From positions 1-44,130 of the IMG/VR virus record IMGVR_UViG_3300006854_000032: a DNA stretch of 44,130 nt. One strand, given 5' to 3'. This document shows positions 1-7,597 of this stretch, in pieces (position 1 is the stretch's first letter; every line of letters starts with the position of its first letter). The notes below the pieces were generated by a model. That model was not told the DNA's origin and searched no databases. It saw nothing but the letters and a program-made list of their open reading frames with translations. Position numbers and translations under genes: made by a program. This DNA comes from a virus.

Positions 1-13
1 GAGGGCCTGATCA
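1..13. repeat. Terminal overlap, copy 1 (circular contig)
   Basis: These 13 bases are identical to the last 13 bases of the window (44118-44130). An intact endolysin reading frame runs across the joint, so the repeat is best read as the residual overlap of a circular assembly rather than a biological terminal repeat. The unique circle would be 44117 bp. Confidence 0.85.
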
Positions 14-21
14 AACGTCAT
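1..21 (-). CDS. Endolysin, first codons (continues at 44117)
   Basis: The ATG at 21-19 overlaps the TGA of the upstream gene (ATGA). Seven codons reading MTFDQAL lie here, and the frame continues from 44117 downward as AFVLEEEGG. The rest of the gene, with domain description, is given at 43659-44130. The fragment is split only because the circle was opened inside the gene. Confidence 0.85.
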
Positions 22-218
22 TTCGTGAACACACTCTTCACGTACAGCACAATCCCTGTCGTGATCACCGAGACTCCGCCCGCCGCGTACTTCCAGCCCT
101 GCTCGAGGCGCGAGATCCGCGTGTCGGTTTTCTCGATGTGTTTGTTTAAGGTGGCTTCCATGCGCGTGACCACTTCCTCGATCACACACACGCGTTCCCC
201 AACGGTTCGGTCGTTCAT
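18..218 (-). CDS. Small coiled-coil/TM protein of the lysis cassette (XhlA-like)
   Basis: This 66-aa protein has an amphipathic, probably coiled-coil first half (about residues 8-40, charged with regular hydrophobics). One membrane segment follows near residues 45-62 (AAGGVSVITTGIVLYV), then a short basic tail. The architecture matches XhlA/hemolysin-like or accessory holin proteins. Its stop overlaps the endolysin start by ATGA, and a two-TM holin-like gene follows the endolysin, so a role in lysis is inferred from context. Sequence similarity alone is too weak to name a family firmly. Confidence 0.65.
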   Translation of the reverse strand: MNDRTVGERVCVIEEVVTRMEATLNKHIEKTDTRISRLEQGWKYAAGGVSVITTGIVLYVKSVFTK

Positions 219-268
219 TGATTTACTGGCTGCGCCCTATCGGGCTTGCATTCGCTCCGCTCATGGCC

Positions 269-1003
269 TCAACTCTGCGGTAGCCGGTAATAGACCGGAC
301 CGCTTGAGGCCGGGCCGGGCGCATCGGAAGCGAGCTTGGGGGAGCCGCTGTTCAGGGATTGGATGGCCCGCGTGGCCTCCAGGCGCGATTGTTCCAGCTC
401 CGGTGAAATCGACACGCCGTAACCCGACGCCAGACGTTTGGCGAGATTCAAGGTCAATGCGTCTTCGTAGCCGTCGGGCAAATCGACGCCGGTGTCCAAC
501 GTGGCGAAGCTCGACAGGATCTGCCAGGTGAAGACTTCCAGTTTCTTTGCCAGTGCGACGGACGTGTTTTCCGGATACGGATAGGGCCAGATCGTGCCGT
601 TGGGGACGGAGGGCTGGTAGTAAATCGCCGTGGGTTCCTCCGCCGTGTCCAGATAATTGGGGATCTCGGAATAATCCGAGACTTCGATGACCGCGAGCGG
701 TATCCGGTCGTCGGGCGTGTTCTCCACACGGATCAGATTCGCGCGCTCGATCTTCGGGGGCCGCACGGTCATCGCGAAATTCCCGGTCGGGCCGATCGTG
801 TAACTCGATTGTGATGTCGTCCAGGCGAAGCTGTTGGCCACAATCGCCCACACGTACTGCCGTCGGGTGCGCCATACCGAGATCAGGCGATTCAAGACCA
901 GTAAGGCTTGCGCGAGATTGTTGCTGTCGGGCGTTTCCTCAGCCGAAATCAGGGCGAGTTCGGTGAGCGCAGCGGTGGTGATGGTTCTAGCGGATGTGGA
1001 CAT
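269..1003 (-). CDS. P22 gp4-like packaged-DNA stabilisation / head-to-tail adaptor
   Basis: This 244-aa protein starts with a helical region (TTAALTELALISAEETPDSN) and a LxxLNRLISVW segment. A central beta-rich region carries SSYTIGPTGNF and EVSDYSEIPNY, and the end reads VDLPDGYEDALTLNLAKRLA. This order, especially the LPxGYExAL-NLA-RLA block, is typical of podoviral gp4-type adaptors, which bind the portal ring and close the head after packaging. The gene lies between capsid genes and the lysis cassette in the late block, as expected. The C-terminal 40 residues are Ser/Pro/Gly-rich and probably disordered. The family assignment is from memory of the motif. Confidence 0.75.
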   Translation of the reverse strand: MSTSARTITTAALTELALISAEETPDSNNLAQALLVLNRLISVWRTRRQYVWAIVANSFAWTTSQSSYTIGPTGNFAMTVRPPKIERANLIRVENTPDDRIPLAVIEVSDYSEIPNYLDTAEEPTAIYYQPSVPNGTIWPYPYPENTSVALAKKLEVFTWQILSSFATLDTGVDLPDGYEDALTLNLAKRLASGYGVSISPELEQSRLEATRAIQSLNSGSPKLASDAPGPASSGPVYYRLPQS

Positions 1004-1016
1004 GGATGGTTAGAGC

Positions 1017-2531
1017 CTAGGGAAGGATCGCCGCGCCGTAGAGCGTGTCGAGTGCGACCGCGCCTACGAAAAAGTTGGTGCCCGTCGCATACGAGTTGGC
1101 ATTCCCAAAAAGCGCCATCTTGTCGGCGGTCCCCCCACCCGAGACTGCCGAATTCGAGGTGAGCGTCTCCAACTTTGTCGGATTGTTGCCGCAGCCGTTG
1201 TAAATTTCGATGGTGTGCAGACCGGCCTGCTTGTAGGTCATCCGGATGCCGTACTTGGTGTTCTGAGCCCACTGGGTCGTCGAGTAGACCGTGGCTCCCC
1301 CACCGAGATGTTCCAGTGCAAAATTGGTGGTGGCCCCATTGGAATTCATCTGAAGGTTGACATAATCGGGATTGTCGATTCCGTTATCGCCTCCCGATAT
1401 GGCTAAAACATCAATGGTCCCGTTATGGCTCACGGGCGTGTCGGTTGCCACGCAGGCCCACAAACTGGCGTTGGGTTGATTGCTCTGAAAGTAATAACCG
1501 CCTCCAGTCCCGGCTCCGGTGCTTGTGGCAAATTGCAACCCGCAATGCACACACGTCAGGCCCGACCCATCGGCCAGGCCGGAATAAAACGGGCACGTTC
1601 GGGAATTCGCCAGTGGACTATAGGCCAGCGAGTTTGTGGTGAACGTGATTCCCGACCCTGCCGCATTCCAACCCGGTGGATTGGCCACACCGTCGGCGTT
1701 CGCTTGGGCCGCCCCGCCATGGGTACTCGCGGCAAGATTGGTCGTGCTGACGGCGGTCGTGTTCACGGCACCCGACCAATCGAAGATCATCGTCTCCGAA
1801 CACGATCCCCCGGCATTCCGAGCGAATGCGGTCATCGCCACGGCGTTGTAGCTCGCGCTTACCGTGAACGGTCCATTCGTGGCCGTCGCCGTCGTCTGAA
1901 TCCAATACTCCGGCCACAGGCTTCCCGAGCCGTCGATTAACGTGAAATTGGTTCCCGCTGTTGGCGTGGCGGCTCGATAGAGACCGCTGAAGACAATTTC
2001 ATTATTCGAGGTCGGGGTGATCGTGGTGCCGGAGTTGGGATTGGCTCCCGATCCTGCCAGCGAGGCAATGACATTGGAATCGACGGTATAGGTCGCGCGC
2101 GTCCCCTTCACCTCCTCGCAGGCGATCTGCGAGTTGGAGGAGGTGAAGCCGCTGACCGTAACGGTGGTTGCGGAAGCCGCGACATTCTCCTTGTAGTAGC
2201 CCCCCAGGTAGACGTCGTGATTCGCGTCTCTGAGCCTCGACGGGAGCGGCTGATAATTACCGCTATTCACACTGTCGGACACCACGACCGCGTTGTTGAT
2301 CTGCGTGATGGCAACGCAATAGATGACACTTCCCGCCGACGGTGTACCCACAGCGACCCCACAGCTTGTCGTGGAAGCACACGTGGCGTTGTTGTGCACA
2401 CCGATGGTGATGGGGGCATATCCGGCACCGAATGCTCCAGCCCCCACACCCAGCAGAGGCAGTTGCATCGAATGCAACGGAGAGGTCATCACGCCGAACA
2501 GGATGAAGAGCAGGAAACGGCGAGCGATCAT
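1017..2531 (-). CDS. Secreted-type structural protein with LamG-like half
   Basis: This 504-aa protein opens with MIARRFLLFILFGVM, a Sec signal peptide pattern probably cleaved near residues 19-22. The rest is low-charge, Gly/Ser/Thr/Asn-rich beta-type sequence. The second half (from about residue 255) has the rhythm of a concanavalin/LamG jelly-roll, with several cysteines. Its ATG overlaps the stop of the preceding small secreted protein by ATGA, so the two are translationally coupled. Position between cement and tail-adaptor genes suggests a virion or tail-associated protein. A signal peptide on such a gene is unusual. The function is not known. Confidence 0.6.
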   Translation of the reverse strand: MIARRFLLFILFGVMTSPLHSMQLPLLGVGAGAFGAGYAPITIGVHNNATCASTTSCGVAVGTPSAGSVIYCVAITQINNAVVVSDSVNSGNYQPLPSRLRDANHDVYLGGYYKENVAASATTVTVSGFTSSNSQIACEEVKGTRATYTVDSNVIASLAGSGANPNSGTTITPTSNNEIVFSGLYRAATPTAGTNFTLIDGSGSLWPEYWIQTTATATNGPFTVSASYNAVAMTAFARNAGGSCSETMIFDWSGAVNTTAVSTTNLAASTHGGAAQANADGVANPPGWNAAGSGITFTTNSLAYSPLANSRTCPFYSGLADGSGLTCVHCGLQFATSTGAGTGGGYYFQSNQPNASLWACVATDTPVSHNGTIDVLAISGGDNGIDNPDYVNLQMNSNGATTNFALEHLGGGATVYSTTQWAQNTKYGIRMTYKQAGLHTIEIYNGCGNNPTKLETLTSNSAVSGGGTADKMALFGNANSYATGTNFFVGAVALDTLYGAAILP

Positions 2532-2956
2532 CGGTAGTACAGCGCGAGGAAGACGCCCGTCGCGGCGTTCGTGTTATCGGTGGAGGAACTGCCCCCGGTG
2601 AGGCAGAACCCAATTCCCGTCGTATAGGCAACCGGGATCGGGGGCACGGCGACAATGCCGCCGGCCTGACCGGCCGCCGGTGCGGGCGGAATCGGAATCG
2701 ATTCCACAAATCCGGTCGCCGAGGAACATGTCGGTGCGGTCGCGAGGTTATACATCCGCAGGTAATAGATCGTCGTGGTCGTGTTCAACGCACGGATGCC
2801 GAAGAAATTTCCACCCGAGGCTTTGCAGTTGGTGGCGTTGGTCGAGGCGGCGGATTGCAGATAGCAGCCGAGGGCCGAGCTGGATTGCGTCTGGGCGTGG
2901 GTCGAGACGGGAAGGAGCAGCGCGAGAAGCGCGAGCAACAGAAGAATGCGTTTCAT
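2528..2956 (-). CDS. Small secreted-type protein of the late operon
   Basis: This 142-aa protein has a textbook signal peptide: basic MKR, a Leu-rich core and a THAQ cleavage site near residue 22. The mature part is small, Ala/Thr/Ser-rich and contains four cysteines, which could form disulfides after export. Its stop overlaps the start of the next, larger secreted protein (ATGA). No family is recognised. Pairing with its neighbour suggests a shared exported or virion-surface role. Confidence 0.6.
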   Translation of the reverse strand: MKRILLLLALLALLLPVSTHAQTQSSSALGCYLQSAASTNATNCKASGGNFFGIRALNTTTTIYYLRMYNLATAPTCSSATGFVESIPIPPAPAAGQAGGIVAVPPIPVAYTTGIGFCLTGGSSSTDNTNAATGVFLALYYR

Positions 2957-2984
2957 GGTGAAGTGGGGTGTCCTTTGCGGGGAG

Positions 2985-3275
2985 TTAGCTCGGTCGGCGC
3001 GAGATCTTGATGTCTTCGGTCGCGCGTTTCAAGGCTTTGGGGGCGGAGGTGAGGATTTCCGGGGTCATCGGATCCACAGGCTCCATCCAGGTATCGGAAA
3101 ACTGCTCATCCACGGTCAACTCGCGTTGGCCGGTGACGCGCTGCGTGCGTACTTCGACGACGTTGATCGTTCGGGGAAAGAGCGTGAAGACATCGCCCGG
3201 ATAGCGGCGCAGCCAGTCCTCCCCGTAGGGCGTCGAGTTCGGATAAAGACCTTCCATTGTGGCGCGGACTTTCAT
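2985..3275 (-). CDS. Conserved-type hypothetical after capsid terminator
   Basis: This 96-aa soluble protein has no signal peptide. It is preceded by a good ribosome site (AAAGGAAATCTCTGAA before ATG). The sequence has a beta-rich first half (VFTLFPRTINVVEVRT) and a basic C-terminus. It is the first gene after the terminator at 3312-3348 and leads into the secreted-protein pair. Small head-completion proteins often sit here, but no family motif is visible. Confidence 0.6.
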   Translation of the reverse strand: MKVRATMEGLYPNSTPYGEDWLRRYPGDVFTLFPRTINVVEVRTQRVTGQRELTVDEQFSDTWMEPVDPMTPEILTSAPKALKRATEDIKISRRPS

Positions 3276-3311
3276 TTCAGAGATTTCCTTTTCGAGAAAA
3301 GATCGGAGAGA

Positions 3312-3348
3312 CCAAAAAAGAACGGGCCCGGTCAGAACCGGGCCCGTT
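3312..3348 (-). terminator. Intrinsic terminator after cement gene
   Basis: A perfect 12-bp stem (3321-3332 with 3337-3348, AACGGGCCCGGT and its complement) encloses a 4-nt loop. On the minus strand it is followed by CTTTTTTGG. It lies between the cement gene and the next leftward gene. It probably reduces expression of downstream tail genes relative to capsid. Confidence 0.85.
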
Positions 3349-3377
3349 GGGAGACAGAGAGAGAGTCGAAGAGCCGT

Positions 3378-3833
3378 CTACGCTACCGTGAATCCGGTCG
3401 CATAGCCGAAGTTCTTGTTGGCGTTCGCCATCGCGACCGGCTGGATCTCCGAGGTGACGGTGATCGAGGGGGTCGTGCCGCCCAGAACGTACTTCACGCC
3501 GATATAGCGTTTCGTGATCGCCCCGGACGGGATCGGCAGGTGGATGACCGTTCCGGCCGCGAGTGCCGAGGATGCGGCAGAAATAATTCGCGATTCCAGA
3601 TTGTCTTCCGAGGACAGGTCGGCATTCACGGACTGCACGAAACGAAACTCGTAGGTTTCATCCGTGGTCGTGTAATCGGCGCCCGTGTCGACGGTGATCG
3701 TGACTTCCATCGGTTCGCCGTTGCCGATATCGTTTTTCGGCGTGACGTTGCCGAGGTCGACCGTGTTGGTCGAAAACGCGGTGCCCGTGAGCGCCTGCGC
3801 ATCCGACAGGGTGAGTAATGCATCAATAATCAT
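3378..3833 (-). CDS. Bbp16-like capsid cement (decoration) protein
   Basis: This 151-aa protein begins MIIDALLTLSDAQALTGTAF followed by STNTVDLG. It goes on with the GNGEPMEVTITVD strand and ends in a second beta-rich half (YIGVKYVLGGTTP). This pattern is that of Bbp16 of Bordetella phage BPP-1, the jelly-roll cement protein that stabilises the shell. It directly follows the major capsid gene, as in BPP-1. A ribosome site (AAAGGAAAAACCC) precedes the ATG, and a strong terminator follows the stop. Confidence 0.82.
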   Translation of the reverse strand: MIIDALLTLSDAQALTGTAFSTNTVDLGNVTPKNDIGNGEPMEVTITVDTGADYTTTDETYEFRFVQSVNADLSSEDNLESRIISAASSALAAGTVIHLPIPSGAITKRYIGVKYVLGGTTPSITVTSEIQPVAMANANKNFGYATGFTVA

Positions 3834-3892
3834 GTTGGGTTTTTCCTTTGTTGAAGTGCGGCGCGCTCGCGTGGAGCGCGCCTTCAGGCGGG

Positions 3893-5116
3893 TTAGCTAA
3901 CGGTCGCTTCCGTGTTCGTCAGCTGATCGCAGATGCGGATCGGCACGCCGCGGAACTTCGGGACGCGCTTGCCGTCGACGTTCTCGTAGGTCAAGCCGCC
4001 GCCGGAGGTCACATCGTCGCGGCGCTGGATGTCGAGCATCTCGAGCACGGTGCGGTTGGCGTAGAAGACCGGTTTGCAGGCCTTGAGCGACGGGATGCGG
4101 TACATCGCCTTGATCATCAACTCGGTGAGATCGGCCGCGGAAGCCTTCGTGGTCAGGTTCGTTTTGTCGATGTTGCAGATTCGCACTGCAAATCTCCAAT
4201 CCGAAACCACCAGACCAGCCTGCCACTTCCAGCGCTCTTCATAAGCGCGCATCAGCTGTCCGCCGACGCCCGCTGTGACCGTGACGGTCGTTTCACCGAA
4301 ATCATCGTGAGAGATTCCGGCTTTGGAGCCCTTCGGGAAGACGCCGAAGATTTTGTTGTCGCCCCAGCCGATGAGGTAGATGGAGCAGTTGACCGAGCCC
4401 GAACCGCCGCCCGAAATCACGTTCTGGGAAATCGGATTGGAGGCCGAGAGGGTGGAGTAGCGCGGACCGAAGCCCGTGAACTCTTCCGGTGTGGTGCCGA
4501 CGTTGGCGTTGAAGATGGCGCCGGCCATCGCCTGGTTCATCGCTTCCAGGAAGGCCATGCCTTCGGAGGCGCGGAACGCTTTGATGTTGCCGTTCAGGCG
4601 GGCCAGATCACAGTCGACCATACTCCACGCTTCGAGATTGCCGGCGTGTTCGGTAATCTGCGCGGTTGTCGACTTCGAGGGGGTGACGCCCTGGTTCAAG
4701 AGTCTCCAGGTGACGGTGGGGAGGCCGGTCCTCACCGTGGTCAAGTGACCCGTCGGTAGATTTCCCTCTTTCCATAACATATCGTCCAAAATTTCATTCG
4801 ATTGTCCGAGCAGCTCGACGATGGCGGGGACTTTGCCGTTCGGATCCTTCAATGTTGTTACTACCGCATGGTTGCGGCGAGACGACCGCTTCGGATCGTC
4901 CTCTCGGCCTTCGTGGGGTTATGCGCCGAGTTCAGACTGTCGCATCCCCGAGAGATTTCGGGGCCTTCTCACTCAGTCGTTCACGGTGGCTTGCGCCTTC
5001 CGCCCTGTCACCCGCTGCCGGGCTTCCAAGTCGATCAGAGAAGGTTTGAGAAGCGCTCGGAGTTAACGCTTCGCCCAATCAATGAGCGTGAGTGCAGCTG
5101 TGCTTAAAGTAGCCAA
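3893..5116 (-). CDS. Major capsid protein (BPP-1 Bbp17-like), split by a group I intron
   Basis: The gene is two exons: 5116-5066 (17 codons, TTG start 10 nt after AAAGGA) and 4849-3893. Joining them gives a 335-aa protein whose N-terminus reads MATLSTAALTLIDWAKRKD, then PNGKVPAIVELLGQSNEIL. In this family LTLxDWAKRxDPxGK is normally continuous, so the interruption after AKR is clear. Exon 2 carries the conserved EGNLPTGH-TTVRTGLP block and an HK97-fold-type body. A TAA follows exon 1 immediately, so an unspliced message gives only a 17-residue peptide. The TTG at 4852 could start an N-terminally truncated protein but lacks a ribosome site. Downstream is the cement gene. Splicing is inferred from sequence. 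Confidence 0.88.
4850..5065 (-). ncRNA. Group I self-splicing intron, 216 nt, no ORF
   Basis: Read 5065 to 4850 on the minus strand. The 5' exon GAAGCGU (5072-5066) pairs with the internal guide GCGCUUC (5056-5050) over 7 bp and ends in the U-G wobble at the splice site (P1). P3 pairs CCUUCUC (5044-5038) with GAGAAGG (4970-4964). A GCAA-capped hairpin lies in the P4-P6 region. P7 pairs GACUG (4978-4974) with CAGUC (4939-4935). P8 is CCCCG/CGGGG and P9 is CUCGGC/GCCGAG (4930-4925, 4908-4903), with further 3' hairpins. The intron ends in the required G (4850). It is minimal in size and encodes no endonuclease. Confidence 0.9.
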
Positions 5117-5343
5117 GGTGGGTATTTCCTTTCAAAAAACTGTTGGTGTGTTGTTGTGTTGCGTGGACTTGGTGCGGGGGCCGACTCCGCTCTGCGGCTG
5201 TCGTCAGCGTTGCCGGTGGATGAGGCCGGCCATTCATCCGAGCGGGGACCTGTTCTGACGGGCAGGTGCGCTATAACTGAAGCAGCCCGATCGAGTGCGC
5301 GAACACTCAACCGGGCCTGACCACGAAGCATCACGATAGGAGC
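5117..5343. other. Non-coding stretch between capsid gene and HNH gene
   Basis: This 227-bp divergent interval serves as leader for both the capsid gene (minus; ribosome site near 5127-5131) and the HNH gene (plus). It has several stems on the plus strand. One is GGATGA/TCATCC near 5219-5240. Another, CCCG-GAGTG with CACTC-CGGG, lies near 5288-5318. There is also a short CCGCTCTGCGG palindrome. A TATAAC box at 5272-5277 could be a -10 for the HNH gene, but no good -35 is seen. No gene is apparent. Confidence 0.4.
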
Positions 5344-5352
5344 GTGACCTGC

Positions 5353-6063
5353 ATGGCTAAACCAATTCTAAGAATGTCTGTTGTCGGACACCAGTACGGT
5401 CGATGGACGGTGCTCGACGATGCGCCCGATCGCGTGCGAGGCGACGGTGGGCGTGTCCGATATGTCCTGTGCCGTTGCTACTGCGGCATCATCCGTGAAG
5501 TGCAACTCGGGCTCATGCGCTCGGGCTACTCGCTGTCGTGTGGCTGTGCGACCCGACAAGCGGTGTCGCGGCGTCAGCGCACCCATGGACAGAAAGGCAC
5601 GCCGGAATACCGGGCCTGGATCAATATGAATTACCGTTGCCACAGTGTGCCGCCCGGTGGAACGGGCTTCGATGACTACCGGGGACGCGGCATTTCAGTC
5701 TGTGAGCGCTGGCGGCATTCCTTTGAACACTTCCTTGCCGACATGGGCAAACGGCCGTCGCCCCAACACTCGCTCGATCGCATCGACGTGAACGGCCACT
5801 ATGAGCCGGCCAATTGTCGATGGGCCACGGTCGCGGAACAGAATCGCAACACGCGAGCCAATTGGAAGATCACCTATAACGGTGAAACGCGCTGTGTCTC
5901 GGAGTGGGCCGCGTTGTTCGGTCTCAACTTCTTCACGCTCGTGAAGCGACTTCAGAACGATTGGGACTTTGAGCGGGCCATCACCACGCCACCGCGAGCG
6001 ACGTGGAACATCGAGGCGCGAAAAGCAAATAGCGCCGGTCTTTCCGCCGGCCTGCTCTACTAG
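5353..6063 (+). CDS. Free-standing HNH homing-type endonuclease
   Basis: This 236-aa protein starts at ATG 5353, with AGGAG 11 nt upstream; the GTG at 5344 is too close to that site. The N-terminal 60 residues carry a GRWTVLDDAP motif and a CxC-C-C cluster (CRCYCG, SCGC), a likely zinc fold. The middle reads GTPEYRAWINMNYRC, GRGISVCERW and SLDRIDVNGHYEPANCRWAT, the HNH-like block common in phage homing endonucleases. The C-terminus (TYNGETRCVSEWAALFGL) resembles a DNA-binding NUMOD/HTH module. It lies opposite the late genes, between scaffold and the intron-bearing capsid gene, and its stop overlaps the scaffold stop. This is typical of an invading homing gene. Confidence 0.8.
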   Translation: MAKPILRMSVVGHQYGRWTVLDDAPDRVRGDGGRVRYVLCRCYCGIIREVQLGLMRSGYSLSCGCATRQAVSRRQRTHGQKGTPEYRAWINMNYRCHSVPPGGTGFDDYRGRGISVCERWRHSFEHFLADMGKRPSPQHSLDRIDVNGHYEPANCRWATVAEQNRNTRANWKITYNGETRCVSEWAALFGLNFFTLVKRLQNDWDFERAITTPPRATWNIEARKANSAGLSAGLLY

Positions 6064-6902
6064 CCGTAGAGAATGTCTTCCAGGGACTTCTCTTTCTTCG
6101 GCGCCGCGCCACCCGATACGTAGGCGGGGGCTTTCGGCGTTTTCTTCGGCTGGATGCCGGCAATCTGGGCCTGAAGCTTGTCTTCCAGACGCGTGAGGGC
6201 GCGCGTCACTTGAAAGGGCGACATCTCGCGCAGTTCCTCGGCTTCCTCGGGATGTTTCGCCAGATGGTCCAGAAGATCCGGGCCAATGGGCGAATCCGCA
6301 ATGAAACGGTCGCTCGTGTCGTTCGGTTTCACGGCGTCGATGGCTTTCGCGAAATCGAATTGCGGATTCCGTTTTGCGGTTTCCGTGACTTTCGTCTTCC
6401 ACGACTGCTGCGCTTCGGCGAGTTGCTGCTGTTGTTCCTCGCGCTGGCGGATTTCGGCTTGACGTCGTCGGTCTTCCACGATCGCTTTCTGCGTCGCGTA
6501 GTCCAGGCGTTTCTGCTCGTAGTCCGCTTTCGCGGTTTCGAACTCGGAATAGGATTTGAAATCCTCTTCCTTCGGCGCTTTGGGGGCTTCCCCGAGTTCG
6601 GGATCTTGAGCGGGACGCTCGTAGCGGTCCATGCGCTGTTTCAACTGCTTGTTTTGCGCGAGCAGTTGTTTGATCCGTTTCTCGGCCGGGGTTTCGGCTT
6701 TCGCTCGATCGGTGATCTGTTGTTCCGGTTCCGAGGCCGGCTCCCCGTCAGATTCGGGGGTTGTCGATTCGGGTTGGTCTTCGGAAGCTGGCGAGTCTTC
6801 CTCGTGCGCCGTGTCGGTCGTTTCGACTTCAGCAGTCTCGGCGTCGACCGTTTCCGTTACTTCGTCGGTTGTGGGTGACGATTCCACGTTGTCGTCAGAC
6901 AT
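6060..6902 (-). CDS. Capsid scaffolding protein
   Basis: This 280-aa protein is very acidic at the start (residues 1-75 rich in Glu, Asp and Thr). A long Gln/Glu/Arg coiled coil follows (about 90-175, including RQREEQQQQLAEAQQSW). The basic C-terminus ends LEDILYG and would bind the shell. Charge pattern, length and position between portal and major capsid genes fit the scaffold of P22- and BPP-1-type phages, which guides procapsid assembly and then exits. Sequence of scaffolds is poorly conserved, so the call rests on architecture and synteny. Confidence 0.82.
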   Translation of the reverse strand: MSDDNVESSPTTDEVTETVDAETAEVETTDTAHEEDSPASEDQPESTTPESDGEPASEPEQQITDRAKAETPAEKRIKQLLAQNKQLKQRMDRYERPAQDPELGEAPKAPKEEDFKSYSEFETAKADYEQKRLDYATQKAIVEDRRRQAEIRQREEQQQQLAEAQQSWKTKVTETAKRNPQFDFAKAIDAVKPNDTSDRFIADSPIGPDLLDHLAKHPEEAEELREMSPFQVTRALTRLEDKLQAQIAGIQPKKTPKAPAYVSGGAAPKKEKSLEDILYG

Positions 6903-6941
6903 GGTTAAACCTCATGAAGGTGAAAATCTAAAGAGAGCGGG

Positions 6942-7073
6942 TCAGTTGCTGATCGGTCGGAAGATTTCGAGAAAGCCCGCGTCCGATTGGGGCGCGATCT
7001 TCGCTTCGAGTTCTTCGATATCGCTTAAAAATGTAAGGGCCTCGCTTTCGAGAGGCCCGCTGTTGTGGGGCAT
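6942..7073 (-). CDS. Possible 43-aa ORF upstream of scaffold
   Basis: An ATG at 7073 opens a 43-codon frame beginning MPHNSGPLESEALTFLSDIE and ending FRPISN. The second half is an amphipathic helix followed by a short hydrophobic patch. No ribosome site is seen before the ATG. The frame contains the hairpin described at 7023-7058, so coding and terminator readings compete. No function is suggested. Confidence 0.35.
   Translation of the reverse strand: MPHNSGPLESEALTFLSDIEELEAKIAPQSDAGFLEIFRPISN
7023..7058 (-). terminator. Possible terminator upstream of scaffold gene
   Basis: A 7-bp perfect stem (GGGCCTC 7037-7043 with GAGGCCC 7052-7058) is followed on the minus strand by TTACATTTTTAAG. It would end portal transcripts that have passed the plus-strand gene island, before the scaffold-capsid unit. 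The imperfect T-run and the overlapping small ORF lower confidence. Confidence 0.4.
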
Positions 7074-7091
7074 GTGTTGTAAATTCGTTGT

Positions 7092-7334
7092 ATGACTGTT
7101 GCTGTTTTAAAAACGTTGCTCGCGGCGATGCCGCAAGACGCGGAAGTCGGCTACATCTACGACGGCGCGTTGCGCGGCGACATCCGGCATGTCTGGCTCA
7201 CCCGATCGGGCCGCGTGGCGCTGGCCGGTGAAGGTGAAGTCGTCTACAGCGATCAGGACCGCCCTGCGGATGCACCCCTGGCGAAAGATGAAAAGCACTG
7301 GCACACCCCGGAAGAGGAAGATCCTGAGTTATGA
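7092..7334 (+). CDS. Small acidic hypothetical protein, plus-strand island
   Basis: This 80-aa protein starts MTVAVLKTLLAAMPQDAEVG. The helix-then-DAEV-strand opening is common to small phage proteins of unknown function. The C-terminus is acidic and ends EEEDPEL. It is the first of three rightward genes inside the leftward late block, and its stop overlaps the next start (ATGA). No ribosome site is obvious. The function is not known. Confidence 0.55.
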   Translation: MTVAVLKTLLAAMPQDAEVGYIYDGALRGDIRHVWLTRSGRVALAGEGEVVYSDQDRPADAPLAKDEKHWHTPEEEDPEL

Positions 7335-7597
7335 ACCGGCTCAAACGTTTCTGGAAGCGGGCGCTCGGCCGATTGGCCTGGACGTTACTGAAAGCGGCCG
7401 AATTCGACACGATCGCGCATGAATTGATCGAGCGATCGGAAGTCGCCGTTCTGTTTGCCGGAGAAATCACGAAGCGCTTCGCCGAGCACGATGCCGCGAT
7501 CGCGCGGTTGGGTCAGCAAGGGCAAGACGTGGTTCGTCACGTTCGGGGGCTCCACGATCGAGTCAACGCGCTGGAGAAACACGAGAGGGCCGGATGA
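7331..7597 (+). CDS. Coiled-coil hypothetical protein, plus-strand island
   Basis: This 88-aa protein has a basic, possibly amphipathic N-terminus (MNRLKRFWKRALGRLAW). A helix follows, and a C-terminal heptad-like segment (about residues 50-85, with DVVRHVRGLHDRVNALEK) suggests an oligomer. ATGA overlaps link it to both neighbours, so the three genes form one operon. No family is recognised. Confidence 0.55.
   Translation: MNRLKRFWKRALGRLAWTLLKAAEFDTIAHELIERSEVAVLFAGEITKRFAEHDAAIARLGQQGQDVVRHVRGLHDRVNALEKHERAG

Noticed and set aside
3848-4759. Long plus-strand open frames opposite capsid and other late genes
   Set aside because: They are antisense shadows of GC-rich coding sequence with Arg/Gly/Asp-rich composition and no ribosome sites.
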